Shown here: in pieces, positions 45,116 to 56,172 of the stretch
How positions within the stretch are numbered: the stretch's first letter is position 1
Layout of the letters: each line of letters opens with the position of its first letter
From: Byssothecium circinans
Lineage: Eukaryota; Ascomycota; Dothideomycetes; Pleosporales; Massarinaceae
Length of the DNA stretch: 64,000 bases
Assembly: GCA_010015675.1 (NCBI GenBank)
Contig: ML977015.1
Span: 207,450-271,449, forward strand
Direction of reading: 5' to 3'
Translations under genes and position numbers: made by a program
The notes under the pieces: model-generated
Databases searched by the model: none
The model's input: the letters and a program-made list of their open reading frames with translations, nothing else
Told to the model about the DNA's origin: nothing

Positions 45116-46839
45116 GTGAGAAAGTAGATTGTCTATTTTGCTCATAGCTAGGTAGTCATTGCGGTCTTCAGTGTGGTAGATGCAGTATTCCTGAGAGTTC
45201 AACTCCTAGCGCCTGCCATAAAGGTTACCTTTCTCTGGGAAAACCATCGAGACTTTTTATGCCACGGACCTAGTACCTCGAGTCGTGGCTTTTGAGCGGT
45301 TCTACAAAACTGCTTAAGTTGGCATAAGTACAGACCCACTGCTTGCGCTGATAGCAAGTACGATCATGAACAATATACACAACTTTTTTTTTTAAATTAT
45401 TCTCAGTTCCTCACTAATCTAATGTATCATGTATGTACATGCTTGAAATATTCTATTTAACATAAAAAATGGTTCTGAACATCGCTTTCCTCGTATACTT
45501 TCCTCGTACATAATGCCACTTCAGAGATAAGGTAGTCACGGAATCTTGGTCTCACTCCACCAAAATTGTACCAACACTGAAAGAGATTGCAAGCAAATTA
45601 AATTATGTATATTAAAGCGTACATAAAATGTAAAACCAAGCGCGCAGGCGTTGTGTACATGGGAGCCCACTCTCTGAACCGAAGACTGACGGGCGCAACC
45701 TTCCTAATCGGGCAATTTGGCTGATCTTATCAGATCTAGTGTGTAGCCGTCGATCACGGTGCTGCCACTCGATTAGTGCACGGGCCACTCCAAAATAATG
45801 TGTTGGAAATAAAACGCTCAATTGTAAAATCGGGTTACTTTAGGGGGATGCGTTCAGCACCACAACAACGTCTTCCTGGCAAAGTAAGTAGACAGATCGC
45901 GTCTAAAGATTATGGCCGAATTATTTACGGTGTCAAAGTTTTGTTTTTCGTGTGGTGTTGAGGACTTACCGAATGCGGTAATTCAGGTGCGTGGCTGTCG
46001 AAGACTGTAATTGCTGCATAATTCAGAGTCGGCAGGCTTAGTCAGCCTCCTCATCAATTGCATCTCTCAAGTGCGCATGCCTGTTTCTTCGCTGTGATTC
46101 AAGCACAGAAGTTTTGAGGCTTGATTCTAGATGTCTTACATTTCGCAGGTATAGGGCCTCTTCCTGGCCACATGGAAATTGTTGGGGCGGCGGCGGAGAT
46201 GCTCGACCACATGACAAGGTTTGCTGCGGTTTGAGACAGTGGTAGAAGAACAAACGTTGACTCGCGCAAGAGACACTTTACAATGAGAGAAAAGCCATGG
46301 CTGGAGGAAACCTGATGTTGAAGGAAAGTTGCGAACTTACAGCGTCGTTTGTTTGGTTGAGCCGACAAGCCTCAACCCAGGTTAGGAACGAAAAGTCGTA
46401 AAAAAAATCATTGGACAATTGGTATATATGAGATGGAATCTTACAACAGCTCTTGGTCACCAGAACAAACACTGGCCGACCGATACTCACCCTCATTTCG
46501 CACAAGGTCTGCACCGACAATACCCACGAAACTACCCCCACACTTAGGAAGCCTAAATTCTCCCGTGCAGACTATTCGACCCAAGATAATCGAGCTAGGG
46601 TAGGTCTGTTAGTTCACCGACTTTCCCATTGAAGAGCCATTTACCACCGCTCTTGAGTTCCCTCACATTCCCTCTCGGCCCCGATTCATCAATACCCTCA
46701 CCACCACCTACGCCTTCAACCCATTCTTCACAATGCGCGTCACTCGACGAGACAGGAATTACTGCTGCGAAAATAGGAGCAGAAGCTTCACTCCGGCGCA
46801 TGAAGGCTGCAATCCGTGTACAAAAACTACGCAAAGGCA
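45116..46839. other. 1.7 kb intergenic, AT-rich, no supported gene
   Basis: It is AT-rich at 45380-45620 with T runs. A GCTAGG...CCTAGC pair around 45150-45211 looks briefly like a tRNA acceptor stem, but no D or T arm folds. A 99-codon plus frame at 46629 overlaps the next gene in another frame and is not supported. Confidence 0.4.
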
Positions 46840-47716
46840 ATGGGCTTTACCACTCCCCAACGACACAGCGACATGAGCGATCCAAACACGAGCGAAACCC
46901 CGGCGACGCCGCCGCAGAAGATGGATAAAAAGGCCCTGGCGGCCCGCACGCGCGTCCAAAACATGGCATTCCAACCGACGCCCTCACAACAACGACCCAT
47001 ACCCAAGGATGCGACCCAAGGCCAGACCCTGGAGGACGACCTTCGTCGCGACAGCGCAAATGTAACCGTTCCCTCCCCTGTCGACGTAGCCCCTACCGAT
47101 ATGCCGCCCCTTGAACTGGATTTTCTGTGGCTGTCGCTTGCGTTTGTCGAGCGGCCGCCACATTCCGCAGTTTGCCGCCTTTGCAAGGGTGAGTTTGCGC
47201 CGCGATTTAGGAAGGAGGGCGCGGGAATCAAGATTCTGGGCTGTGGCCGTTATTCGCATGTTGCTTGTTTTGAAGAGAAGACGGAATGTGCACATGCTTT
47301 TGACCTAGTACGACAGGCGAAGAAGACGGGTGATGAGGACTGTCAAGTGTGCGCAAGCTTCTGGGCGCAAGTACACTCACTCGATGCAGATGTCGTGGAA
47401 AAGCGCTTGGAGCGGTGGGAGGATAACAAGTTCCCCTGGCGCAGGACGCTTCGGCGAGATAGAGATGTATGTCTTGGGTTACGGCGACTGAAGTGAGCGA
47501 TGAGCTGACAGAATGCAGGTTTCTTCTGCGACTCAAGAGAGATACGAGAAGTTTGCAAAGGAGATGAGAACGAGATGGGAGAACGGTGAGGCGTCCATCA
47601 AGCGAGTCCGGATTGGAGATGCGATGGAGCTTGTATATTATTCGGATAGCGAGAAGGGAAGTGAAGATGGGAAAGATTCATATTGGCTTACATGGAATGG
47701 CGGGAGTGGTGGCTGA
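46840..47716 (+). CDS. Cys/His-rich (RING-like) protein, hypothetical
   Basis: The model is join(46840..47466, 47519..47716), 274 aa. The intron has donor GTATGT and acceptor ATGCAG in phase 0 (RDRD-VSSATQ). ATG 46840 (MGFTTPQRHSDMSD) is the first in frame; ATG 46873 is a possible alternative. After a disordered Pro/Thr-rich N-terminus, residues about 85-170 hold CRLCKGEF, a GCGRYSHVACFEEKTECAH segment and CQVC, which could bind zinc in a RING- or treble-clef-like way, though spacing does not match a canonical RING. The C-terminus is helical and charged (RYEKFAKEMRTRWENGEASI). Function unknown. Confidence 0.6.
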
Positions 47717-48472
47717 TGTGACGTGCTAAGGTTAAGGTCATGCGACAGTTTGCCCTTTTGACGCATAGTTATACCATAGATGTACCATAGATGCGAGAAG
47801 AGAAGTTTATTAGTTGTGCCTGCCTTCACAGGTGACGTCATGACTCAGAAACCTTAACTTAATCACTCTAGTACTCTCCACTATATTTCTGACCATATGT
47901 GTGTTTATAATTGTGTACAATTTCTCCGACCTTGATGATACGTCACACGCTTAACATGTAGCATTTTTGGTTCGAATTCAATGCAACACGACGAACACAA
48001 CGTTTTCTCTGAATCACACCGCAAATTAGGAGTGCATAATTTCTACCGCATGTTACTGCCCCGATTGTTTGGTTACGAATACTTTTTCCATTCCCGCGTT
48101 CCATTCCGGAGAGGCAAACACTGGACGCGTCAACAATCGAGGTGTTTGCACGTTAATCACGCCATTCCTCCTCAGTTTACCTATTGACATCTTTCACTTC
48201 GAACTTATACGGATGGGATTTGCAATTGGGATGCTAACCCGTGCGAGGCCATTCGCGCACTCGAAATTCAGTCGACATGCGCCAGCAACACTGACTGATA
48301 CGCACATACACTAACAACAGATATTCTTCGCACAACTGAATACTTCTAACAGATAGGAGTCTCTTACTTGAAACCAATTTAACCAATCTCCAGGGCACAG
48401 AGCATTTGAGCAAATTATTTTAAGGCCTATTTAGGTTATCTCTATGAAATTTACTAATTTGTGCACCTTTAG
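47717..48472. other. Intergenic; expected 5' exons of the WSC gene not found
   Basis: A signal-peptide exon should lie here for the downstream WSC gene, but no ATG frame with a hydrophobic leader and a usable donor was found. The part nearest the gene (48350-48470) is AT-rich. Confidence 0.4.
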
Positions 48473-49475
48473 CCAGAAGAAGAGCCTGAAGAGAGCGATT
48501 CAGGATCCGAAGAGGTAAGTTTTCAACACCTGGATGACAGCGAGTCTTTTCTATCCTTCTAATTCCATGAAACGTGCATACTTGCTAATACTTGTACCGC
48601 AGCCGGAGGAAACGGACAGTGAAGATGACAGTGATGAGGAAGAAGAAGTATGGCTTTTCCATTATCTCCTATTTCCTTTCTCGTGCAAAGGGACTAGCAA
48701 CTATCTGATCTTCAGATGACGTTCAGTTCACCGAAGCCACTCTAGATGAGCCCTGCTAATTTGGAACTTCCAAATGCAGCCCGAAGACGGTCTGGAATTT
48801 AGCCCTCACACCCTTCGCGGTTGTTACAAAGCTAGCATTGACGGACGCCACCTTCTTGATTCCGAAGCCTTTGAGGAGGACATCCCCAACTTGACGCACG
48901 AATCCTGCCTGGAGCTCTGCAGAGAGTGGTCATCCAGGGGCGGCAACAATGGAAAGGAGTGGCGCTACATCGGTATTGAGGAAGGCAAAGATTGCCGCTG
49001 CTCTCAGAGTTTGGCCTACACCGCCGACGATGAACCTGGCGAGTGCACCTCCACGACTACTGGTGATGAAAACCAGCTTGGCGGTGGAGTGGGTTATGTC
49101 TCTGTTTGGGAAAACGCATTCTGGAGGGAGGAAGAAACAGTAAGTTCCAAGTCCCGCCGTGCTCGGAGCACGCTTTGGCGGTTTATATCTCCACAGTTGA
49201 GGTACATTGCTAAACTTTACATAGCCGGAGGAGTCTGATTCTGATTCTGAGGAATCTGACTCTGAAGAAGAAACGGTACGCCATGTTTCGATATCACGTG
49301 CGTTGGATGCAGTTAGCTAACATACTTTCAGCCCAAACCTCCGCACCGTCCTCGCCCGAAGCGACCCTGGCGCCCTAATCGCCCTCCGACCAGCCCCGGT
49401 CAAGCAGTTGACGGATACCCTGCTCCTTGGTGGGATGGTCTCCGCTGGCGCTATCCTTCCAAAGGCTCCGCCTAG
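48473..49475 (+). CDS. WSC-domain protein built from modular acidic exons, 5' end missing
   Basis: The exons seen are <48473..48514, 48603..48647, 48780..49139, 49225..49275 and 49332..49475, all phase 0 at both ends; 213 codons. Exon 1 reads PEEEPEESDSGSEE, exon 2 PEETDSEDDSDEEEE and exon 4 PEESDSDSEESDSEEET. Exon 3 starts PEDGLEFS and then encodes a WSC domain (LRGCYKASIDGRHLLDSEAF, ESCLELCREW, EEGKDCRCSQSLAYTADD, GECTSTTTGDENQLGGG). Exon 5 is basic and Pro-rich (PKPPHRPRPKRPWRPNRP). WSC domains bind glucans or other cell-wall sugars in sensors and secreted enzymes. The first exon(s), with start and signal peptide, were not found, so the gene may be truncated or start far upstream. Every exon begins with a Pro codon directly after AG. 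Confidence 0.65.
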
Positions 49476-50400
49476 TTTCCCTGCAGGCATTATGTGGCGT
49501 AAAGGACCCCATAATGCAGAGGTGGGAGCCCTGGCTGAAGGAAAGAGGTGGTTGAGTTGAAGGTGTTTGCATGTATGGAAGAAGGACTACTGGTGAGGTT
49601 GTTGGGTGATGGACGTAGGGGAGGGGGAATAATCGTTGATGAGTAGTCATTCATTTGGTTGACCTTGGCCCATTGGTCAAATAGGTAGTTGTAATTGAAA
49701 TTGTCCATTTCCTTAAATCTACGCAGCACGCATTGTTTCACAGGTATCCGTTTACCTTCTTACTCTTCACACTTCCAGCCAAAAAGGCCCCATTGCCGAT
49801 TCCGTCATACTTTTCTCTCTTTGGATAAGCACACTGTCCTCTGTTGATCTTCTTTATCATGTGTCTCTTAAAAAATACACTGCGGGCCTTGGGGTTTCGG
49901 GTTTAGAGTTTGTTAAAGATGTTACCGCTCCCAGCTAGGCTACATGTCCCGAGACCTTCTGACATACCCGTACACGCATAACAAGTCGACATCATCTCAA
50001 TTGCTTAGAATGTCCCACAATCCCCGCCATCTCTTCACCCGTCAACGTAATTCCAAACAACTTCTCCAGCGCCTCAACCCTCTCAAGCTCCGTTGTAGTC
50101 ATAGCAATAATGAATCCTTTTAATAGGCAAGCAGTCCGGGAAGAAATTACAGTTCCCATGGATCGAGACCCATATTTGCGGGGTCGACGCTTCCCTGCCG
50201 TGAATGTTACGCCCCTCTCTAGATGTTCACGAAGCCGCCAATCCACCTCTACGTCAAGGTCATTTAAGCAAAGCCCAGCAAACAACAAAGTCAACTGTAC
50301 ACACAACACAGTAGTAAATTGCGATATTCAACCTCCTGACACATTTATGTACCAATCTCTCCCCCTCCTCTATCCACTCTCTGTTTCAAACAAACATCCC
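49476..50400. other. Intergenic, possible small gene remnant on the minus strand
   Basis: A minus-strand frame at 49992-50309 reads protein-like (VDWRLREHLERGVTF, ELERVEALEKLFGITLTGEE) and follows an acceptor-like GACGTAG. It has no usable start and no upstream exon could be joined. It may be the last exon of a lost gene. Nothing else is seen. Confidence 0.3.
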
Positions 50401-51354
50401 TCAGTCAAGCCAAAACAGCGTCCCCTTCGCTAAACCAACCCTCGTCTCCACCTCCCCATGTGAATCATACTGCTCCTCCATATTCCTCTCCCAATCCTTC
50501 TTCTTCTTCACCTTCTTGCTCGTCCTCTTTCTCTTCTTCCCGCGGCCAGAAGCCAGCAAATCCACTTTCCCCATCAACACCACGCTTTCCTCAAACTTAA
50601 AGCTCCCCTCTGCACTTTTCAGTAACTCAAACGTTTCCTTCGCGTCTCCTGAGAACCAGGCGCGGAAAGCAGCGTAGTGCTTTTCATCCGGAAAACTCAT
50701 CAAACTAACGACGTGCGCGGTTTTGAGAAATGCCGGCACTGGGGACTCGTCGTCGCTGGAGGGACAACGAGTTTGAATGGCGGCGAGGAAATTGTGGACC
50801 GCGGTGAAGTCTTGCGGACTTTTGTGTGCCTCGCTCAATACGGAAGCTAGTTCTTTCCTCGCCTCTTCCACATCCACATCATCACTAAACTCGATGAACG
50901 AAAGAACGAATAACTTTCCTTCTTTGCGCTTGTCGTTTTTCCTTTTCCTTTTTAGGCGGGCCATGGCATTTGAGAGATCTCTGGGCACTTTTATGCCGTG
51001 TGGCTCTTGCTGGGATCCTTCGAGGTCTCTTTTGATGCCTGGTGGGAATGCGGTTTCTGAGTCGACTTTCAGCTCGAAGCTCTGCTCTAGTCGCAGAGTT
51101 TCTGATAGTGGTGGCGAGGTCCTATCTTCTGTGCGCTTGGCGGTGAAGATGAGGATGTGCGACCATGTGTTTCTGGAAGTGCTTTGTTCAGCGACGACAG
51201 TAGTATGTTCGCCAATAAATACGGGTGCGGTGTTGGAGTTTTCGATGTCTCTTAATAGAGTTGGTGTCTTGAAACGGGGTTTTGCGAGGATGATGTTGTA
51301 GGTTTGGGAAGTAGGTTCGGTGGTTGCGGGCTTTGGTCTTGGTGGAGGGGCCAT
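50401..51354 (-). CDS. Hypothetical nuclear-type basic protein (317 aa)
   Basis: A single exon from ATG 51354. No domain is recognised. The N-terminal third reads YNIILAKPRFKTPTLLRDIE and SHILIFTAKRTEDRTSPPLS. Two lysine/arginine clusters could act as nuclear signals (RLKRKRKNDKRKEG near residue 135 and KKRKRTSKKVKKKK near 280). The middle part (FVLSFIEFSDDVDVEEARKE) looks folded. It ends LAKGTLFWLD. It is probably a real gene because of its length and balanced composition, but its function is unknown. Confidence 0.55.
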   Translation of the reverse strand: MAPPPRPKPATTEPTSQTYNIILAKPRFKTPTLLRDIENSNTAPVFIGEHTTVVAEQSTSRNTWSHILIFTAKRTEDRTSPPLSETLRLEQSFELKVDSETAFPPGIKRDLEGSQQEPHGIKVPRDLSNAMARLKRKRKNDKRKEGKLFVLSFIEFSDDVDVEEARKELASVLSEAHKSPQDFTAVHNFLAAIQTRCPSSDDESPVPAFLKTAHVVSLMSFPDEKHYAAFRAWFSGDAKETFELLKSAEGSFKFEESVVLMGKVDLLASGRGKKRKRTSKKVKKKKDWERNMEEQYDSHGEVETRVGLAKGTLFWLD

Positions 51355-51655
51355 TTCTAGGTAACGCGTGGAGAATTTGGAATATTTTTTATCAGGCTTG
51401 GTTCAGAGGAACTGATATCGATGTTTATGTGGAGAGTAAATATACTGTTGATACTGTCGGCATTGTCAATCTGTTGCCTTGACTCCGCCTTGCGGTAAGC
51501 CTGCATGAGACGGAGCGAGGATCATCTACATGGGTTGGTAGTGGTGCTGGTGCTGCGCCACTTCACCATCAGTCGAACAACATTAACGAGAAGTTGCGTA
51601 GTGTACATGCCCAAATGTCTAAACAGTACTGACAGCCTACAGCCATATCCCACCT
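51355..51655. other. Short intergenic region, no gene seen
   Basis: Separates two minus-strand genes. No distinctive element. Confidence 0.4.
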
Positions 51656-52261
51656 CTACACCTTCTCCTCAAACTCTCCATCCTCAATCTCTTCATCTAT
51701 CTCACGATACTGCTCTCCCACCTCCTTTGCAATCCTCACAATGACCACCCCCAAAATCACAGCAATCGTCACCCACAGCAAGAACCCCGGGGCACAATGA
51801 AGATTCGCCCCACGTCCATGCCCTTGCCCTCCCACATATCTCTGACCCCACGCCTGCTCGCGCCCAATCCCATCACTAAAACCCTCCATCTCCACCTCAT
51901 TCTTCGCTTCCAACCCCTTCATACACGGCGCCTTCGTCGGTCCCACCCTCCCCTCCGGCACCTCTGCAATCCCAACCCGTCCTTTTTCCGGCTCCCAAGT
52001 CTCCGTCCAAGAAGCCTTCTCGCTTCCCGGTACAGGTACCGCTGTTTCAACAACGAGAATCTGTTCAGCTTGCTCTCCATCCACTCGAAATGGTTTCTGA
52101 TCCTGGAAGACGATGCGGTTCGTAGGACGCGGGATGGGGCGGAGAGTGATCCAGCCTCCTTTATGCGATGACCACATGGTCGAGGGGTCGACAGGTATGA
52201 TACCGGAGAGTGCATGGTTCTTTGTAGCGACGGTTGTGGGTTTGGGGCTTTCGATGGCCAT
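51656..52261 (-). CDS. Hypothetical C-terminally anchored membrane protein (201 aa)
   Basis: A single exon from ATG 52261. Most of the protein is hydrophilic (MAIESPKPTTVATKNHALSG, GGWITLRPIPRPTNRIVFQD). One hydrophobic helix lies near the C-terminus (FLLWVTIAVILGVVIVRIAK) and is followed by an acidic tail (REIDEEIEDGEFEEKV). There is no signal peptide, so tail-anchored insertion is possible. No family is recognised. An ACCTAGGT palindrome lies 36 bp before the start codon. Confidence 0.5.
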   Translation of the reverse strand: MAIESPKPTTVATKNHALSGIIPVDPSTMWSSHKGGWITLRPIPRPTNRIVFQDQKPFRVDGEQAEQILVVETAVPVPGSEKASWTETWEPEKGRVGIAEVPEGRVGPTKAPCMKGLEAKNEVEMEGFSDGIGREQAWGQRYVGGQGHGRGANLHCAPGFLLWVTIAVILGVVIVRIAKEVGEQYREIDEEIEDGEFEEKV

Positions 52262-52794
52262 GTTGTGCTATAAATGGATAGGTGGTTCTGGGTATTACCT
52301 AGGTATGGCTCGTACGCGTTTGAAGCGGGAGTGCTGGGATTCTTCGTCGTTGATTTGCTTGATGTGTGTGAAATGCGGGATAAGGGTTTGAGGGGAGGGT
52401 CGTCAGATTGTAAGTATTCAGTCCGGATAGGTATCAGCTGTTCCCGGTGGATGTGAGGGCTGTGCTGTATGACTACGAATGCCTCGGAAATGAGGCTAAG
52501 ACCATCGTGGCGGAGTCCGAGGAATTGCTGACCTCAGTTTGGGCTCCCTGCGCAGGCTGCTTACAGTGGCATTGCACCTCGTAACTCTTCTGAAACGAGA
52601 TAACAATGTTAATGTTGATGAATATATCTAAATACTCATGTTGCCGATACCTCGAGGCTCGGGAGCGAACAAGATGCTATAGGCTACATGTAGAGCTACA
52701 AAACTCGTATTCACACAAAAGAAAAGTGTACCGCCTCTATCGTGCCATCACATCCATCTCCATCCATCCGGACCAAGAACGAAATGCCAGAAAA
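52262..52794. other. Intergenic, no gene seen
   Basis: Contains ACCTAGGT at 52297-52304, upstream of the minus-strand gene, and the 3' end of MIC60. Confidence 0.4.
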
Positions 52795-54768
52795 TTAATC
52801 TACAAGCAGGCTCTGCAGCCTGGCTTCCGTCGCAATCACATCCAAAGCCTGCTTGACTTCCAGCACCCTCCTGCACTCGCTCAACCAGTCCTTGCTTAGC
52901 ACCTTTGCCCATCCTTGCAGGCCGTTCATCTCACGTGTTGCGCCGTCGAGGTCGCCTTCTTCAAGGAAAGCTTCTGTCCTGGCGAGAACAGCCTCGACGT
53001 CCTGACCGACTGCAAGACCAGACTTTTTGAATAGGACCTTGGACATGGCGAAGGAGGCGAGATGTGAGGCGACACCAGCGTCTTCGGGGAGAAGAGCAGC
53101 TTTCCTGACTTCCTGAGCGACGCGTCGGAAACGGTCGATTAGTTGTGCGGAGTTGGGGATGCCACGCTGGTAGGCGGCCGGGTTGATGCTGGCAATGGCG
53201 GCGCTGACAACAGCGTCATCAGCGGCGATTTCCTTGAGCGCGGCGAGCTCGGTGATGAAGGGCTTGGGCACGACCTGGTTCTCCAAAGCAGATTTGACAG
53301 CCTCTACAGCAACAACAAGGTGCTGTGTCTTCAAGTTGGCATCAACCACGGAGTTCCACTCAGCAGTGAGCTTCTCCAATTCTTGGACGGAAGAAGAAAG
53401 CTCGTTGAGCTTGCCTAGCCGGCCGTCGCGCTCGGTCTCAACCTGATCCCGAATAGTGGAAGCGAACGAGCGCTGGAGGGAGATGCTCTGCTCAAGCAGC
53501 TCATTCTTCAACTTCTGGTCATACACTTTGTTTGCAGCCTCCAGCTCAGACCTGAGTCTCTCCCTGTAAGAGTGTGCCAGACGTTCTCGCTCAGTCTCGA
53601 ACTCCTCTTTCCAGTGTGTCTCCTGCTCATGCATCTGGTGATCGAGGCGCTGGACCAGTTCCTTTGCGGCGGCATCGAACTCGCTGTGTGCGGCATTGAT
53701 CTTCTCTTCTGAAGACTTTTGTAGATTCGCTTTGAGCAGGTTGATGTCTGAAACGACCTTTCCGAGGTCAGACTTGGCCTTCTCTAGCGCAGAGTCGTAC
53801 TTGGTGTCCCGAGAGGTATCGGCGTTGAAGACTGTAATAATGTCGTTGACGATCTTGACAACATCTTGCACAACAGGCTCGTCGGCTTCGGGTACAGCGA
53901 GGTGGTCGATGGGCGCAATTTTCTTAGCTGGGGCTGGGGCTTTAACTGCCTTTTCCTCCTCCTTGTCTTCCTTGGGAAGCAATTTGTGCGAAGTAGATTC
54001 TGTAGGCTTCTCCCTGTGTACAGCTTCCTGCTTCTTCTCTTGAGCGCCCTTGGCCGGTTGTGAGCCCACCTTGGGCGACTCCGTCCCCGTAGCGGGTCCA
54101 GATTTGACATTGGCTCCAACAGCGCTGATATGCGGGCCCTTTGAAGCCAAATCACTACCTTCCTCCGCCACGCGCGAAGTGAGGCCGCTCTTGCTGGGTA
54201 TGGTGACCTTATTCTCGCCTGTAATCTGGGGATGCAGGCGAGGCTGGCCAGCACGACCAGGGAATCGTTTTCTAAACTCGCGCTCCTCAAAGTATGCTAC
54301 CGCGTCCTCGCCAAAGGGAATGTACTCGGTGAAGAAGTCGTGGAAGTTGTCCGAGACCAGCGAGTACCACACGCCACCTGCGTATCCCAGCACCGAGAGA
54401 AACAATAACCTAGTCAGAAACTTGCGGAGTCGTCGTTTTTTCGGCTTGGGTGGCTTCGGGTCGGGAGCTACGCTGGCAGATCCAGGCCCGGTCGGCGGTG
54501 TTGTTGCGGGCTGGACAGTCGGAGCAGCACGCGATGCCGCGGACTCAGGCACCGGGGGAGTTCTAGGGACATCGGAAGGCTTAACAGTGGCATTGAGGGC
54601 GGGCTCAGGATTCGACGGGGTGGCGGAGGGTGCGGGATTGGGGATGGTCGTCTCGCCGAGTTTTTTGTCGTCGGCGTAGAAGCGCTGGGCGACGCGCCAT
54701 TGCGGGCGAGCTCGGGGGGCAATTGGCCGTAGAGCCGGACGGGCGCGCAGGATAGAGGCGCGCAGCAT
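52795..54768 (-). CDS. MIC60: MICOS complex subunit MIC60 (mitofilin)
   Basis: A single exon, 657 aa from ATG 54768. The frame is open further upstream, but MLRASILRARPALRPIAPRA is a typical mitochondrial presequence, so this start was chosen. A Pro-rich stretch is followed by one inner-membrane helix (about residues 113-135, LLFLSVLGYAGGVWYSL). The intermembrane-space part carries a long coiled coil (about 340-500: HQMHEQETHWKEEFETERER, YRERLRSELEAANKVYDQKL). The C-terminal mitofilin domain is clear (VVAVEAVKSALENQVVPKPF, AALLPEDAGVASHLASFAMS, WAKVLSKDWLSECRRVLEVK). MIC60 shapes crista junctions and tethers inner to outer membrane. Confidence 0.94.
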   Translation of the reverse strand: MLRASILRARPALRPIAPRARPQWRVAQRFYADDKKLGETTIPNPAPSATPSNPEPALNATVKPSDVPRTPPVPESAASRAAPTVQPATTPPTGPGSASVAPDPKPPKPKKRRLRKFLTRLLFLSVLGYAGGVWYSLVSDNFHDFFTEYIPFGEDAVAYFEEREFRKRFPGRAGQPRLHPQITGENKVTIPSKSGLTSRVAEEGSDLASKGPHISAVGANVKSGPATGTESPKVGSQPAKGAQEKKQEAVHREKPTESTSHKLLPKEDKEEEKAVKAPAPAKKIAPIDHLAVPEADEPVVQDVVKIVNDIITVFNADTSRDTKYDSALEKAKSDLGKVVSDINLLKANLQKSSEEKINAAHSEFDAAAKELVQRLDHQMHEQETHWKEEFETERERLAHSYRERLRSELEAANKVYDQKLKNELLEQSISLQRSFASTIRDQVETERDGRLGKLNELSSSVQELEKLTAEWNSVVDANLKTQHLVVAVEAVKSALENQVVPKPFITELAALKEIAADDAVVSAAIASINPAAYQRGIPNSAQLIDRFRRVAQEVRKAALLPEDAGVASHLASFAMSKVLFKKSGLAVGQDVEAVLARTEAFLEEGDLDGATREMNGLQGWAKVLSKDWLSECRRVLEVKQALDVIATEARLQSLLVD

Positions 54769-55527
54769 CGTGGGCTGCCTCCAATGGGTCGAGATGGGGG
54801 AGAGGGAGGTTGGGGGTGTCGTCTGGTGTTGCGTAGCTTCAAATCTAGCTACAGAAACGTGAGCTTTCCGGACTCGTGCTAGTGCGCCGGCTACGGCTCG
54901 GAGAAACCTTGGAACGAAATGCCTCTTATGTCTCTTCGAGTCTTCGATCGGGTAAAAGACTGATCGCCATTTTTCCACATTCTACATATATCACTTCAAG
55001 TGCTCTGCCTCGGTCTCAACCAATGTCAAATATCCACAGTGTTTGCTCAGTTCTAAAAAGAACGTTGTTTGCCTATCCACATGCCACAGCCCTATTAACA
55101 TCTCCCCAAAGCATAGCATCGGCCCACGCCCATGGGAGCCACGTCCCCAGCACCTAACTGCAAAGTCCAAGCCTGGCATCCCTGCACACTACTAAACAAC
55201 CTCCATCCATCCTGTCTTGTCTCGTATTTTATTATTTCATCTCAACATGCTGTTGGCACGCCACTGAAACAGCACCTGAGCACAGCCACCCCACCACCAC
55301 GACGCTGCAAACGTCATCGGGGCATGACTCCAACCTCCACCATCAGGCAGCCATAGTACCAACTTGATCGACCTTGCATCTGCACACCCGGAATTCCCAT
55401 CACCTGCATTTCCTGCATCACTTGCATGCGGCCGCCTTGGTTCTTCCATATACCGTCTTCATCTCCATCGTCATCCTAATCCGAAACTATATCGCTACCT
55501 AACGAACACCTGTTCCCGCCATAAGAT
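54769..55527. other. Divergent intergenic region, no gene seen
   Basis: Upstream regions of MIC60 (minus) and the hypothetical gene at 55528 (plus). Nothing coding is supported. Confidence 0.45.
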
Positions 55528-56172
55528 ATGGACGACCGCACAGGTACCCGCCTCCCGCGTGACATAGCAGAGACTATCTACAGCGCACTGCCCTCGCCAT
55601 CACGCGCGCTGGACCTCTCGTCAGCCCATCCGCGCACCTCTTCCATACCCGCAAAACGCCTCCAGGACACTCCATCAGGGAAGCGAAAGGGGAGTGCTAC
55701 TGACGGCTGTTCCACTCCCCCGCAAATCTCATTTGCCCCGCTCAACGGCCGCGCCTACCGGATCGCGCAAAAAGCCAGCAAGCGCAGTCGTCTGCAACTA
55801 CAGAACGACCAGGCTCAACCCGACCTCCACCAGAGCACGTGCCTCAACCTCAACGTAGCGGGTGCTCCCGGCAACGACGAATCTGAGCTATGGATCCTCC
55901 CGGATTTTGACGAGTGGGAGGTCGAGGCCGATGTTTCTCAGCCCGAGACTCCGAGGGGGAAGGGCAGCGAATGGGCGCCGCTTGTCGAGCGCGCCGTGAA
56001 CTCGAACCGTGAGCGCCTGAGACGCAGACTCGAAGGCGACGGATGGGACTTTGTGTGCGGGAGGTACGGCGAGGATGGGAAGATGTTGAAAGAGATGGCT
56101 GACGCGGGGGAGGAGAGCGTGGACGAAGAGTTCGATGTCGTGGTTCTGCCGATGTTGCAGGTTTCTTGTTAG
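55528..56172 (+). CDS. Hypothetical protein (214 aa)
   Basis: A single exon from ATG 55528. The first half is Ser/Pro/Arg-rich and probably disordered, with a basic patch (AYRIAQKASKRSRLQLQ). The second half is acidic and helical (ESELWILPDFDEWEVEADVS, AVNSNRERLRRRLEGDGWDF) and ends EEFDVVVLPMLQVSC. No domain, signal peptide or membrane segment is recognised. Composition and length support a real gene; function is unknown. Confidence 0.5.
   Translation: MDDRTGTRLPRDIAETIYSALPSPSRALDLSSAHPRTSSIPAKRLQDTPSGKRKGSATDGCSTPPQISFAPLNGRAYRIAQKASKRSRLQLQNDQAQPDLHQSTCLNLNVAGAPGNDESELWILPDFDEWEVEADVSQPETPRGKGSEWAPLVERAVNSNRERLRRRLEGDGWDFVCGRYGEDGKMLKEMADAGEESVDEEFDVVVLPMLQVSC

Noticed and set aside
45150..45215. 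tRNA-like GCTAGG...GAGTTCAACTC...CCTAGC
   Set aside because: An acceptor-like pair exists, but the T stem has only three pairs and no D or anticodon arm folds.
54769..54978. 70-residue N-terminal extension of MIC60
   Set aside because: It would bury the mitochondrial presequence that begins at MLRASILRARP.
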